Shown: in pieces, positions 33,760 to 44,122 of the stretch
Position numbering within the stretch: the stretch's first letter is position 1
Layout of the letters: every line of letters starts with the position of its first letter
NCBI GenBank assembly: GCA_963755085.1
Contig: CAVWIN010000013.1
Location: 1 to 64,000 of the forward strand
Source: JACVRM01 sp963755085
GTDB taxonomy: Bacteria; Actinomycetota; Thermoleophilia; Gaiellales; Gaiellaceae
DNA length: 64,000 bases
Direction of reading: 5' to 3'
Notes under the pieces: generated by a model
Seen by the model: the letters and a program-made list of their open reading frames with translations, nothing else
The model's database searches: none
What the model was told of the DNA's origin: nothing
Program-made: the position numbers and the translations under genes

Positions 33760-34185
33760 ATGGACGGCTACGCCTTCGTGCACTCGGAGCACGTGCGCTT
33801 CCGCGACCTCGACGCGATGGGGCACATCAACAACGCCGTCATCGCCACGTACATCGAGCAGGCGCGCGTCGAGTACCTCGCCTCGCTTAACGTGCTCGAC
33901 GGACCGGTCTACGACCAGGGCGCGGAGAGCATGATCCTCGCACGCATCGAGATCGACTTCCGCGCGCCGGGCCACCCGGAGCCCGACCTGGTCGACATCG
34001 GCGTCCGCCCCGCGTCGGTCGGCCGGAAGAGCTTCACCCTCGACTACCGGCTCGAGCAGGGCGGCGAGCTGCTCGCCGAGGCCAGCACCGTGCTCGCCTC
34101 GTACGACTACGAGCGCGGCCGCTCGCGCGAGGTCCCCGACGACTGGCGCAACGCGCTCGAGCGCCCGGGCCCGGTGAGCGCATGA
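33760..34185 (+). CDS. Acyl-CoA thioesterase, YbgC/4-hydroxybenzoyl-CoA type
   Basis: A 141-residue hotdog protein. The HVRFRDLDAMGHINNAVIATYIEQAR motif carries the active-site Asp of 4HBT-type enzymes. IEIDFRAPGHPEPDLVDIGV and SFTLDYRLEQGGELLAEASTV complete the fold. It should hydrolyse an acyl-CoA; the chain is unknown. ATG 33760 lies 10 bp after the epimerase stop, and the stop overlaps the M16 gene start (ATGA). Confidence 0.88.
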   Translation: MDGYAFVHSEHVRFRDLDAMGHINNAVIATYIEQARVEYLASLNVLDGPVYDQGAESMILARIEIDFRAPGHPEPDLVDIGVRPASVGRKSFTLDYRLEQGGELLAEASTVLASYDYERGRSREVPDDWRNALERPGPVSA

Positions 34186-35444
34186 CCTTCCGGCGCGAGA
34201 CGCTCCCGAACGGCCTGCGGGTCCTGACCGCACCGATGGACCACGCCCAGTCGGTGACCTGCTTCATCATGCTCGCCGCCGGGTCGCGCTACGAGACGGC
34301 GGACACGAACGGCATCGCGCACTTCAGCGAGCACATGTTCTTCAAGGGCACCGAGCGGCGCCCGACCGCACGCGACATTGCCGGCGAGATCGACTCGATC
34401 GGCGCCGAGTTCAACGCGTTCACCGGCAAGGAGTACACCGGGTACTACGTCAAGTGCGCGGCCGAGCACCGCGACGTCGCGCTCGACGTGCTCGTCGACA
34501 TGCTCCGCCACTCGAAGTTCGACCCCGAGGAGATCGAGCGCGAGAAGGGCGTGATCATCGAGGAGATGAACATGTACTTCGACACGCCGCGCGACTCGAT
34601 CAGCGGCGTGTACGAGTCGCTCCTCTTCGGCGACCAGCCGCTTGGCTGGGACATCGTCGGCCGCAAGGAGACGATCCGCGACGCGACGCACGACACGTTC
34701 CGGCAGTACATCGACCACTGGTACCGGCCCTCGCGGATGGTCGTCGGGCTCGGCGGAAGAATTGGCGACGGCCTCGACGAGCGCATCGAGGAGCTGCTCG
34801 GCGACCTTCAGGACATCCCCGGCGCCGACGGGCCCGCGCCGGTCGCGCCCCTCGCGAACGGGCGTGTCAAGCTGAAGACGAAGGAGTCCGACCAGGCGCA
34901 CCTGATCCTCGGCGCGCCGAGCTACCGGATCGACCATCCCGACCGCTACGCGCTCAACATGGTCGCGACCGTGCTCGGCGGCGGCATGTCGTCGCGCCTG
35001 TTCACCGAGGTGCGCGAGCGCCGCGGCCTCGGCTACTACGTCTTCGGCGTCAACCACAGCTATACCGACGCTGGCACGCTCTACTCGCAGGCCGGCGTCG
35101 ACATCGCGCGAATCGACGAGGCGGTCACGACCATCGTCGGCGAGCTGCGTCGCATCGCCGACGAGCCGGTGCCGACGGCCGAGCTCGAGAAGGCGCGCAA
35201 CTTCTCGAAGGGGCGCTTCGTGCTCCAGCTGGAGAGCCCGCAGGGGCTGATCATGTTCGGCCTCCGCCGCGAGGTGCTCGAGGGCCAGGCTGTCGAGCCG
35301 GAAGAGGTGCTCGCCACGATCGAGGCGGTCACCGGCGAGGACGTCCAGCGGGTGGCCCAGGACGTGATCCGTTCGAACGCGCTCCGGCTCGCCGTCGTCG
35401 GCCCGTTCGACGACGCCGAGCGGTTCGAGAAGCTGCTGGACTAG
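34182..35444 (+). CDS. Zinc protease, M16 (pitrilysin/MPP-like) family
   Basis: A 420-residue single-chain M16B peptidase. The inverted zinc motif HxxEH is HFSEH (H47, E50, H51) in GIAHFSEHMFFKGT. The distal Glu region is EIEREKGVIIEEMNMY. LPNGLRVLTAPMDHAQSV at the N-terminus and a second RERRGLGYYVFGV domain signature follow. It has no signal peptide. Actinobacterial members often follow pnp, but that gene is not here. It overlaps the thioesterase gene by four bases. The 3' end overlaps the convergent sigma-factor gene by four bases. Confidence 0.92.
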   Translation: MTFRRETLPNGLRVLTAPMDHAQSVTCFIMLAAGSRYETADTNGIAHFSEHMFFKGTERRPTARDIAGEIDSIGAEFNAFTGKEYTGYYVKCAAEHRDVALDVLVDMLRHSKFDPEEIEREKGVIIEEMNMYFDTPRDSISGVYESLLFGDQPLGWDIVGRKETIRDATHDTFRQYIDHWYRPSRMVVGLGGRIGDGLDERIEELLGDLQDIPGADGPAPVAPLANGRVKLKTKESDQAHLILGAPSYRIDHPDRYALNMVATVLGGGMSSRLFTEVRERRGLGYYVFGVNHSYTDAGTLYSQAGVDIARIDEAVTTIVGELRRIADEPVPTAELEKARNFSKGRFVLQLESPQGLIMFGLRREVLEGQAVEPEEVLATIEAVTGEDVQRVAQDVIRSNALRLAVVGPFDDAERFEKLLD

Positions 35445-36718
35445 TGCCCGCCGCCGGAGTCGAGGCCGCCGTCGCCGCCCGACACGCCGTCGCCTGACCC
35501 GCTTCCGCCGCCGCCGTCCCCGTTTCCGGTGCCGCCATCCGATCCGTGTGAGCCCTCGCCGGACGAGGAGGTCGTCGTGGTTGTCGCCGTCGTCGTGGTC
35601 GTGTGATCACCGGACGGGCCCGGCCCGCCACCCGACGAGCTGTCGGAATGCTCGGGCGCCGGCTCGGTCACGGTGCGAACCTCGCCGCCGCCTGACCCGG
35701 ACGACGGCAGGGAGCGACCGGAGGAGCTGGTTCCGTCGCCCGAGCCGTGCTCGCCCGACCGGCCGTCGCGCCGCGCCGTCGCGGGCGCCGGCGTGGTCGT
35801 GACCGGGCGGGGCGGCGCCGACGTTCGAACGGCGGCCTCATGAACCGGCGTCCAGGCGATCCGGTGGACGACATGCGCGGGCCGCGGCCTCGCGTGGCGG
35901 ACAGGGGCGCGCTGCGGCGGCGCAGCCTCGGCCCCGAGATGATGCGGCGCCACCGCGACCACGCCGGCGGCGACGATCGCGGTGCCCGCCGTCGCCGCCG
36001 CGATCTTGGCCACCACCGCCAGCGCCCCCAGCTTGGCGGCTGCGGCGGGCGTCTCCGGCGAGGGGCCGAAGAGCTGCGCGAGCCAGTCGCGGAAGCTCAT
36101 CGGAGCGGACGTGACGGCTGCGAGCGCGGTGCGCAGCGAGACGCGCAGCTGCTGCCGCGCGCGGAACAGCAGCGACTCGACCGCGGGGCGGGTGACGCCG
36201 AGCTCGTCCGCCAGCTCCTCGTACGAGAGCCCCGAGAACTCCCGCAGCAGGAACGCGTGCCGCTGCTGGCCCGGCAGCCGCGCGAGCGCGTGCCGGAGCG
36301 ACTCGACCTCCTCGGAGCGGACGGCCTGCTCAGCCGGATCGCCGCCTGCGGCGACCTCGAGGTCCTCGCCGGGCAGCGGCTCGCGCATGCGGCGCTGTGC
36401 GCGCGTCCGGCACTCGTTGCGCGCGATCGTCGCGAGCCACGCAGCAGGCTCGTGCGGCGTCGTGCCGCCGGCCAGGCTCGTGTAGGCCGACAGGAAGGTC
36501 TGCTGCGCGGCGTCCTCGGCGTCGTGCGCGTTGCGGAGCATGCCGCGGCAGATGCCGAGCACCAGCGCAGCGTGCGCCTCGAAGAGCTCGGCCAGATGCT
36601 GCGCAGGCCGCCCTGCCCCGGGGCGGCCCGCGCGCCGTGCGTCGAATGCGGCGCTAGCCGTCGCCGCCTCCGCCGTCGTGATGACCGCCGTTGTCGCCGC
36701 CGCCGTGGTCGCCGCCAT
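35441..36718 (-). CDS. ECF sigma factor with transmembrane segment and long Ser/Gly/Thr tail
   Basis: A 425-residue protein. Region 2 (about 45-110) has LFEAHAALVLGICRGMLRNAHDAEDAAQQTFL, and region 4 (about 140-190) has LARLPGQQRHAFLLREFSGLSYEELA then TRPAVESLLFRARQQL. A hydrophobic helix follows at about 228-255 (LGALAVVAKIAAATAGTAIVAAG), then about 170 low-complexity residues rich in Ser, Gly, Thr and Pro. Sigma output plus a membrane tail suggests a tethered sigma that may be released by proteolysis (inference). The ATG start overlaps the end of the upstream secreted-protein gene by 65 bp; no later good start was seen. Confidence 0.85.
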   Translation of the reverse strand: MAATTAAATTAVITTAEAATASAAFDARRAGRPGAGRPAQHLAELFEAHAALVLGICRGMLRNAHDAEDAAQQTFLSAYTSLAGGTTPHEPAAWLATIARNECRTRAQRRMREPLPGEDLEVAAGGDPAEQAVRSEEVESLRHALARLPGQQRHAFLLREFSGLSYEELADELGVTRPAVESLLFRARQQLRVSLRTALAAVTSAPMSFRDWLAQLFGPSPETPAAAAKLGALAVVAKIAAATAGTAIVAAGVVAVAPHHLGAEAAPPQRAPVRHARPRPAHVVHRIAWTPVHEAAVRTSAPPRPVTTTPAPATARRDGRSGEHGSGDGTSSSGRSLPSSGSGGGEVRTVTEPAPEHSDSSSGGGPGPSGDHTTTTTATTTTTSSSGEGSHGSDGGTGNGDGGGGSGSGDGVSGGDGGLDSGGGH

Positions 36719-37421
36719 CGTCGCCCTGGTTGTTGTCCTCCTCGTGGGACGTGGCGAGCGTGAACGTGTCGCCGGCCAGGGTCACCTTGACCTCGGCCTT
36801 GTCGCCGACGGCGAGGGTGGCCGGGAGCGACGTGCCCGCGGGGATGACGACATCGATCGTCGACTTGCCGACCGTGAGCACGAGGTCGCCCGCATCGGTC
36901 GCCGTCGCGAAGGTAATCGCCGAGATCGTGCCCTCGAGCTCGAGCCGCTGGGCGTGGCCCTCCTCGGAGACCTCCTGCTGGTCGAGCTCGTTGTCATTGG
37001 TGTCGACGGTGACGTCGACGATCGTTCCTGTCGCGGGGCCCGTCGCGCCGGCGCCGGCGTCGGCCAGTCTGCGCGTCCGGACGGCGAGCATGCTGTGCCC
37101 GGCGGCGACCATGTAGCCGGTATTGAGCTGGCGCGCGACGACGCCGCGGATGCGGGCGGTCCTGGCCCGGCCGCGGGTGACGATCGAGGTCGCGCTGAAC
37201 GTGCCGTCGCCGAGCAGCTTCGCCTTCACGGCGACGCGCGTGCCGACCGCGAGGCCGGTCCGGTGGGTATGGACGGTGCGCACGACACCGGCCGCGGAGA
37301 CGACGACCGCGTGGCGCGCCGGCTGCTTGGCGACGACCACGCCGCCGAAGCTCGCGGCGCCTGCCGTGGCCGGGATGACGACCGCCACCGCGGCGGCCAG
37401 TGGGAGGAGGAGCTTCTTCAT
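36654..37421 (-). CDS. Secreted DUF5666-like beta-rich protein with His/Asp/Gly tail
   Basis: A 255-residue exported protein from ATG 37421 (AGGACAGG upstream). The signal peptide (KKLLLPLAAAVAVVIPATAGA) precedes repeated small beta modules such as VRTVHTHRTGLAVGTRVAVKAKLL and LELEGTISAITFA, as in DUF5666/OB-like proteins. The tail is DNNQGDDGGDHGGGDN-like and probably binds metal ions. Its 3' end overlaps the sigma-factor gene by 65 bp, so it may be the extracytoplasmic partner of that sigma. It is divergent from the propeller gene. Confidence 0.65.
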   Translation of the reverse strand: MKKLLLPLAAAVAVVIPATAGAASFGGVVVAKQPARHAVVVSAAGVVRTVHTHRTGLAVGTRVAVKAKLLGDGTFSATSIVTRGRARTARIRGVVARQLNTGYMVAAGHSMLAVRTRRLADAGAGATGPATGTIVDVTVDTNDNELDQQEVSEEGHAQRLELEGTISAITFATATDAGDLVLTVGKSTIDVVIPAGTSLPATLAVGDKAEVKVTLAGDTFTLATSHEEDNNQGDDGGDHGGGDNGGHHDGGGGDG

Positions 37422-37533
37422 GCCTGTCCTTTCGTACCGAGGAGAGAGAACGGTGGTTTCGTCCCAGAGACCACGTCGGCGGAAAAAACTTGCGCAGTTC
37501 CCTCGAACGGGTGAATGCAGACTGGTCAAAGTA

Positions 37534-37547
37534 CTACCATTTGGTAG
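37534..37547. promoter_or_regulatory. 14-bp palindrome in a divergent promoter region
   Basis: CTACCA-TT-TGGTAG lies 10 bp before the ATG of the propeller gene and 112 bp before the divergent secreted-protein gene. The AT-richer setting and perfect symmetry fit an operator, but no regulator is assigned. Confidence 0.45.
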
Positions 37548-37557
37548 CATCTTCTGA

Positions 37558-38466
37558 ATGCGAGTCGCGCTCGCTGGAGCCGTCCTGCTCGCCGTTGCGG
37601 CCGGGCTGGCGCGGGCGGACGTGGCACCCGACGTGCTCGCCCGCGTGCCCACCGGCCGCGGGCCGTGCGGCATCACGCAGGCCTTCGGCTCGATCTGGGT
37701 GGTGAACAACCTCGGCACCCGGCTCGTTCGCATCGATCCCGCGACGAACCGCGTTGTCGGCACCGTGCCGATCGAGTACGGCGGCTGCGGCGTGGCCGCC
37801 CTCGGCGGCTCGATCTGGGTCGACGGCTACAGCGCCGGCCTGTTCGACCGCGTCGACCCGCGGCACATGCGCGTGACCCGGCGGATCAAGGTCGGCGCCA
37901 ACCCGTGGGACATCGCCGTCGGCGGCGGCGCGGTGTGGGCGGGCAACGAGCTCGACGGCACCGTGACGCGCATCGACCCGGCGCGCAATCGCGTCGTCAA
38001 GAAGATCATGGTCGGCGACGACCCGGCCAACCTCCGCTTTGCGTTCGGCACGCTCTGGGTCGGGATGAACCACGAGCCCTGGTTCGTGCGCGTCGACCCG
38101 GCGACCAACCGCGTGACGCGAGTGACCACCGGTCACGACGGGCCGAGCTCGTTCACGGTGGCCGGCGACTCGATGTGGGTCTCGAACCGCGGCGATGGCA
38201 CGGTCTCGCGGGTCGACCCGGACACGAATGGCGAGACGGCCCTCGTCCACGTCGGGCTCGGGCCGGTGATCGGCGCGCTGGCGGCGGACGGCGGCGTCTG
38301 GATCCCGAACGGCGGTGAGAGCACGCTGTCCCGCATCGACCCCGATCGGGCGGCGGTCACCGAGACCGTCACGGTCGACCTGGCCCCGATCATGGTGCTG
38401 GCCCGCGGGAGCGACATCTGGGTCACGTGCCACGGCGGGCGCGTGTGGCGCCTCCGCGCGGCCTGA
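37558..38466 (+). CDS. Secreted YncE-like beta-propeller protein
   Basis: A 302-residue exported protein. A signal peptide (MRVALAGAVLLAVAAGLARA) is followed by about seven repeats of the form GSIWVVNN...VRIDPATNRVV, GAVWAGNE...TRIDPARNRVV and DSMWVSNR...SRVDPDTN, typical of NHL/YVTN-type propellers such as Vgb/YncE. No catalytic residues are evident, and the role may be binding. ATG 37558 directly follows a palindrome and no strong ribosome site is visible. A small gene follows after 64 bp. Confidence 0.78.
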   Translation: MRVALAGAVLLAVAAGLARADVAPDVLARVPTGRGPCGITQAFGSIWVVNNLGTRLVRIDPATNRVVGTVPIEYGGCGVAALGGSIWVDGYSAGLFDRVDPRHMRVTRRIKVGANPWDIAVGGGAVWAGNELDGTVTRIDPARNRVVKKIMVGDDPANLRFAFGTLWVGMNHEPWFVRVDPATNRVTRVTTGHDGPSSFTVAGDSMWVSNRGDGTVSRVDPDTNGETALVHVGLGPVIGALAADGGVWIPNGGESTLSRIDPDRAAVTETVTVDLAPIMVLARGSDIWVTCHGGRVWRLRAA

Positions 38467-38530
38467 CCGCGGAAGATCGGCGGCCCCGGCCCCGTCCTAC
38501 GTCCAGACGATCTCGAGCAAGGAGCCGACC

Positions 38531-38812
38531 ATGTGCGACGAGGATCTCCCGACCACGTACGACGACGATGTCGAGGCTCACCTCCTGAAGGAGGCGCTCG
38601 CAACGGGCGCGGCCGCGGCTGCCGTTCTCGCCGGCGCCGGCGCGGCCTCCGGCTCGACCATGCCGGCGCGCGGTCTCACCAGCGTCACGCCGGCCGTCGC
38701 AGTGCTCCCCGACCCGGGCGCGATGCCGGCGCCGAAGGCGCCTCCGATCCGCACCGAGGCCTCGACCTCCATGAAGCCGCAGAAGCACGCGAAGAAGCAC
38801 CACAAGAAGTAG
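38531..38812 (+). CDS. Hypothetical 93-aa protein with His/Lys-rich C-terminus
   Basis: The start at ATG 38531 is supported by AAGGAG eight bases before it. The N-terminus is acidic (MCDEDLPTTYDDDVEAHL), the middle is an Ala/Gly-rich weakly hydrophobic helix (ALATGAAAAAVLAGAGAASG), and the end is KPQKHAKKHHKK. The C-terminal cluster could bind metal or acidic polymers. No family was recognised. It lies downstream of the propeller gene in the same direction. Confidence 0.55.
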   Translation: MCDEDLPTTYDDDVEAHLLKEALATGAAAAAVLAGAGAASGSTMPARGLTSVTPAVAVLPDPGAMPAPKAPPIRTEASTSMKPQKHAKKHHKK

Positions 38813-38904
38813 CCGCCGGTCATCACAGCTGACGCGCGACGCGCCGCCCGAACGAGGCGGCGCGTCGCGCCTCGAGGACCGGCCGGCACATCAGGACGCG
38901 CGGC

Positions 38905-39429
38905 TCACCGGTCGCTGCGGATGATCCCGTAGAGCCGGCTGTCGCGGTACTCGTCGCCCTTGCGCTCGTGCCCGCGCAGCTCGCCCTCGAGCCGCATGCC
39001 CGCCTTCTCCATGACCCGGCCCGAGGCCGGGTTGCCGGTGAAGTGGTACGCATACACGCGGTTGAGGCCGAGCTCGTCGAACGCGTAACCGATCAGCGCC
39101 CGCGTCGCCTCGGTCGCGTAGCCCTTGCCCCAGTACGGGACGCCGATCCAGTAGCCGATCTCGGCGCGGCCGTGCTCGGGGACGATCCCCAGGCCGATCG
39201 CGCCGAGCAGCGCCCGGTCCTCGCGCCGGTCGAGCGCGAGGTTGAGCGCGTTGCCGCGCTCGGCGTCCTCGCGATGGCGGCCGATCCACGCCTCGGCCGC
39301 GCCGGGCGGGTACGGGTGCGGGATGTTGAGCGTCGTCTCGGCGATCAGCGCGTCGCCGGCGAGCCGCGCCACCTCCGGCGCGTCGGCGAGCGTGAACGGC
39401 CGCAGTTGCAGCCGTTCACACTCGATCAC
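38905..39429 (-). CDS. GNAT family N-acetyltransferase, RimJ/RimL type
   Basis: A 174-residue acetyltransferase from GTG 39429. The N-terminus IECERLQLRPFTLADAPEVARLA and the acetyl-CoA loop GYWIGVPYWGKGYATEATRALIGYAF are the family hallmarks, followed by LNRVYAYHFTGNPASGRVMEKAGMRLEG. It probably acetylates a protein N-terminus, amino acid or drug. It lies 11 bp after the acs stop on the same strand, so it is cotranscribed. Because acetyl-CoA synthetases are often controlled by GNAT acetylation, a regulatory link is possible but untested. Confidence 0.85.
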   Translation of the reverse strand: MIECERLQLRPFTLADAPEVARLAGDALIAETTLNIPHPYPPGAAEAWIGRHREDAERGNALNLALDRREDRALLGAIGLGIVPEHGRAEIGYWIGVPYWGKGYATEATRALIGYAFDELGLNRVYAYHFTGNPASGRVMEKAGMRLEGELRGHERKGDEYRDSRLYGIIRSDR

Positions 39430-39440
39430 CGGAATCCGGG

Positions 39441-41390
<1,950 letters not shown>

Positions 41391-41412
41391 TCGCTACTAC
41401 CTCCATTTCCGC

Positions 41413-42378
41413 CTACGTCAGCTTTACACGCAGCGCGAGACCGGTGAGGATCTCGCGCACCGTGCGTTCCGCGACGAGCGCCGTCGGGTCGGCCGTCCCG
41501 ATCGCCGTCGGACACACCTCGACCACCTCGGCGCCCACGAGGTCGACGCCGGCCGCCACCGTGCGCGCCGCCCAGAGCAGGTCGGCGCTCGTCATCCCGC
41601 CCGGCTCGGGGGTGCCCGTCCCCGGCGCGAAGGCGGGATCGAGCACGTCGATGTCGACGGACAGAAACACCGGCCCGTCGCCGACCGCGGCGAGCGCGCG
41701 CTCGACGACCGCCTCGATCCCCTGGCGGCGCACCTCGTGCATGAAGAAGCTCGTGATGCCGCGCTCGCGCTGCCACCCGAACTCGCGCTCGCCCGGCCAG
41801 TAGCCGCGCAGCCCGATCTGGACGTAGCGGCGCGGTGCCACCGCGCCCTCCTCGACGAGCCGGTACATCGGCGTCCCGTGCGAGCGCTCGACGCCGAACA
41901 CCTCGGTGCCGGTGTCGGTGTGCGTGTCGAAGTGGATCAGCCCGACAGGCCCTTTTGCGCGCGCGCATGCGCGGATGTCGGGCTCGGCGATCGAGTGGTC
42001 GCCGCCGAGGACGAGGGGGACGGCGCCGGCCGACAGCACCGTGCCGACCGTCTCCTCGATCGCCCGGTGCGACAGCTCCGGGTCGGCCGGGACGACGGGC
42101 GCGTCGCCGAAGTCGGCCAGACGGAGCTCGGCAAAGGCGTCGATGCCCGCCTCGAGATGCGGCCCGGGCGGGCACGAGGCGGCGCGGATCGCGCGCGGGC
42201 CGAAGCGGGCGCCTGGCCGGTCGGAGACGAGGTCGTCGAACGGCGCGCCGACGACCGCGGCGTGGAGCCCCTCGAGCTCGGCCTCGTCCTCGGTGTACGG
42301 CAGGCCGCCGAAGGTGAGCAGGCCGGCGTAGTCGGGCTTCTCGCCGTACGCCTTCCAGCGGTCGTTCGGGTCGATCAC
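41413..42378 (-). CDS. Arginase/agmatinase/formiminoglutamase (ureohydrolase) family enzyme
   Basis: A 321-residue manganese hydrolase. Metal-binding motifs are VLGGDHSI, GLIHFDTHTDTG and LSVDIDVLDPAFAPGTGTPEPGG, with the full His/Asp set. GAPFDDLVSDRPGARFGPRAIR is the N-terminal substrate loop. Family members cleave agmatine, guanidinobutyrate, arginine or related guanidino compounds to release urea; the exact substrate is unclear. GTG 42378 is the start. It lies between the acs gene (22 bp) and the M24 peptidase gene (19 bp), so the run 43534 to 38905 may be one transcript. Confidence 0.88.
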   Translation of the reverse strand: MIDPNDRWKAYGEKPDYAGLLTFGGLPYTEDEAELEGLHAAVVGAPFDDLVSDRPGARFGPRAIRAASCPPGPHLEAGIDAFAELRLADFGDAPVVPADPELSHRAIEETVGTVLSAGAVPLVLGGDHSIAEPDIRACARAKGPVGLIHFDTHTDTGTEVFGVERSHGTPMYRLVEEGAVAPRRYVQIGLRGYWPGEREFGWQRERGITSFFMHEVRRQGIEAVVERALAAVGDGPVFLSVDIDVLDPAFAPGTGTPEPGGMTSADLLWAARTVAAGVDLVGAEVVEVCPTAIGTADPTALVAERTVREILTGLALRVKLT

Positions 42379-42397
42379 CCGAGCGACCCTAACGGGG

Positions 42398-43534
42398 CTA
42401 GATCGTCAGGTCGTACGGGAAGCCGGTCAGGTTCTCGGCGCCGTCGGCGGTGACGAGGACGATGTCCTCGAGCCGGCAGCCGCCGACGCCGCCCTTGTAG
42501 AGGCCGGGCTCTAGTGTCACGACGTCGCCGGGCACCAGCCGGTCGCTGTGGCCGCTCATCCCGAGGCTCGGCGCCTCGTGCACCTCGAGGCCGACGCCGT
42601 GGCCGAGCCCGTGGAAGAACCCGTCGAGCAGGACGGTGCCGGGCTCCTTCGAGAGCTGGGTCGGGTAGCCGTGCTCCTCGTAGAAGCGGCACGTGTCCTC
42701 GTGGATGTCGCGGCCGACCGCGCCCGGCTTAACGAGCGCGAGCGCGCGCGTGATCGCCTCCTCGGTCAGCCGGTGCCACTCGCGCAGCTCGGCCGAGGGC
42801 TCGCCGACGACGAAGGTCCGCGTCATATCGGAGAAACAGCCGGACTCGCGGTCACGCGGGAAGAGGTCCAGTACGACCGGCTCGTTGGCGAGAATCGCGC
42901 CCGAGCCCTCGTTGTGGCCGACCGCAGTCTGCGCGCCGTGCGAGACGATGAAGTCATCGGCGATCAGGTCGTTGTCGGTGAAGACCCGCGCGATGACGGC
43001 CTTGATGCGCTCGCTCGTCAGCGGCTCGCCGTCGAGCAGCAGCGCCTCGCCGCGGATCTCGGCGCGCCGGAGCATGTCGCGCGCGGCGCCCATGGCCTCC
43101 TCCGTCCCGCGCTGTGCGCGCCGGATGCCGGCGAGCTCGGCCTCGTTCTTCGCCCGGCGGCGTTGCATGAAGAGCTCCGAGTCGGGCGAGAGCTCGATGC
43201 CGTTCGCGCGCAGGTGGTCGGCGACCGAGACCGGGAAGTCCGGCGGCACCGCGGCGCTCGACACGCCGGTCTCGCGGCAGGCCCGCAGGGCGATCTCGAT
43301 CAGCGCCTGCTCGCGATTGAGGCCCTGTGCGAGCAGGTCGTCGTAGCCGAAGTCCTCGAACGCGCGCACGTCGAGGCCGTTGCCGCCGAGCCGCGGTGTC
43401 TCGAGCGACGCGACCGCGACGAGCTTCGTCCCGTTGCGCTCGACGTAGACGAAGTCGTCGCCGATCGATACGGGCACCTCGTGCCGCATCGCGGGCGACG
43501 TGGTCGTCTCGCCGAAGATCAGGACGTCGGGCAT
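42398..43534 (-). CDS. M24 family metallopeptidase (Xaa-Pro aminopeptidase-like)
   Basis: A 378-residue pita-bread peptidase. The N-terminal creatinase-like domain precedes the catalytic domain with the metal ligands in VVLDLFPRDRESGCFSDMTRTF (two Asp), GLGHGVGLEVHE (His) and VVTLEPGLY (Glu), with a last Glu in CRLEDIVLVT. It should remove N-terminal residues before proline or act on a related substrate. ATG 43534 is the start. It is first in a minus-strand run with the ureohydrolase and acs genes. Confidence 0.87.
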   Translation of the reverse strand: MPDVLIFGETTTSPAMRHEVPVSIGDDFVYVERNGTKLVAVASLETPRLGGNGLDVRAFEDFGYDDLLAQGLNREQALIEIALRACRETGVSSAAVPPDFPVSVADHLRANGIELSPDSELFMQRRRAKNEAELAGIRRAQRGTEEAMGAARDMLRRAEIRGEALLLDGEPLTSERIKAVIARVFTDNDLIADDFIVSHGAQTAVGHNEGSGAILANEPVVLDLFPRDRESGCFSDMTRTFVVGEPSAELREWHRLTEEAITRALALVKPGAVGRDIHEDTCRFYEEHGYPTQLSKEPGTVLLDGFFHGLGHGVGLEVHEAPSLGMSGHSDRLVPGDVVTLEPGLYKGGVGGCRLEDIVLVTADGAENLTGFPYDLTI

Positions 43535-43835
43535 GAGTCGCGGATTGTAGGGGCTGTCCCGCGAAGCGCGGCCGTCCCCAGTGATGGGGCCACGTCGGTC
43601 GGCGAACTCGCTCGGCCGGACTGGCGCGTGGGCAAGCTCTTCCACGAGGTGAAGCAACGTGACGATCGCGCGCTCGTAGCCGAACGGGTGCTGCGCGAGC
43701 GGCTTGCTCGACGCGTGCTGTCCCGGTACGCGTTGATCGTTAGCCACGGCGCCGCGGACCAGCTCGGAAGTGGCTCGGTAGTTCACCGTTCGCGCGGTGC
43801 GGACACGTCCGGATGGCGCCAACCGTCCGGTGGGC
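43535..43835. other. Gap with hairpins between M24 peptidase and arsenic operon
   Basis: About 300 bp between divergent genes with no recognised product in any frame. Near 43548-43585 a GGGG...CCCC arrangement encloses a CCGCG-AAG-CGCGG stem, which could be a terminator remnant or leader structure. The right end holds the arsenic operon promoter region. Confidence 0.45.
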
Positions 43836-43860
43836 GATCGTTGATCTGCGATCAACGATC
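43836..43860 (+). promoter_or_regulatory. Perfect 11-bp inverted repeat, probable ArsR operator
   Basis: GATCGTTGATC (43836-43846), TGC, then GATCAACGATC (43850-43860). The core TTGAT...ATCAA is typical of ArsR/SmtB operators. It lies 31 bp upstream of the first gene of the operon that encodes an ArsR repressor, so autoregulation with release by arsenite is expected (family knowledge plus position). Confidence 0.75.
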
Positions 43861-43891
43861 AGCCCGGCTCGGGCTCGAGGAGGCGAGCGTC

Positions 43892-44122
43892 ATGCAGTGC
43901 TTCGAGTGCGCCAAAGTCAACGACACCGTTCCGGCCGTAGCGATCTGCCAGCACTGTGGCGTCGGTCTCTGCCTGGATCATCTGGTCGAGGCGCGCAGCG
44001 TGCGCGTCGGCGGCACGGTCTACACCTGCGCCCACAAGGTGCCGAGGACGAAGCCTCTCCGCGGCGTTCCCGCCGGCATCGCTGCTACGGCGCGTCATCA
44101 CAGCGCCGTCGGCGTCTCGTGA
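43892..44122 (+). CDS. DUF2180 family small cysteine-rich protein
   Basis: A 76-residue protein from ATG 43892 (GAGGAGG upstream). It has paired zinc-type motifs CFEC and CQHC plus GLCLDHL and CAHK, as in actinobacterial DUF2180 proteins. It is the first gene of the arsenic operon, and its stop overlaps the arsR start (GTGA). A metal or arsenite-binding accessory role is plausible from Cys content and context; no biochemical function is known to me. Confidence 0.75.
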   Translation: MQCFECAKVNDTVPAVAICQHCGVGLCLDHLVEARSVRVGGTVYTCAHKVPRTKPLRGVPAGIAATARHHSAVGVS

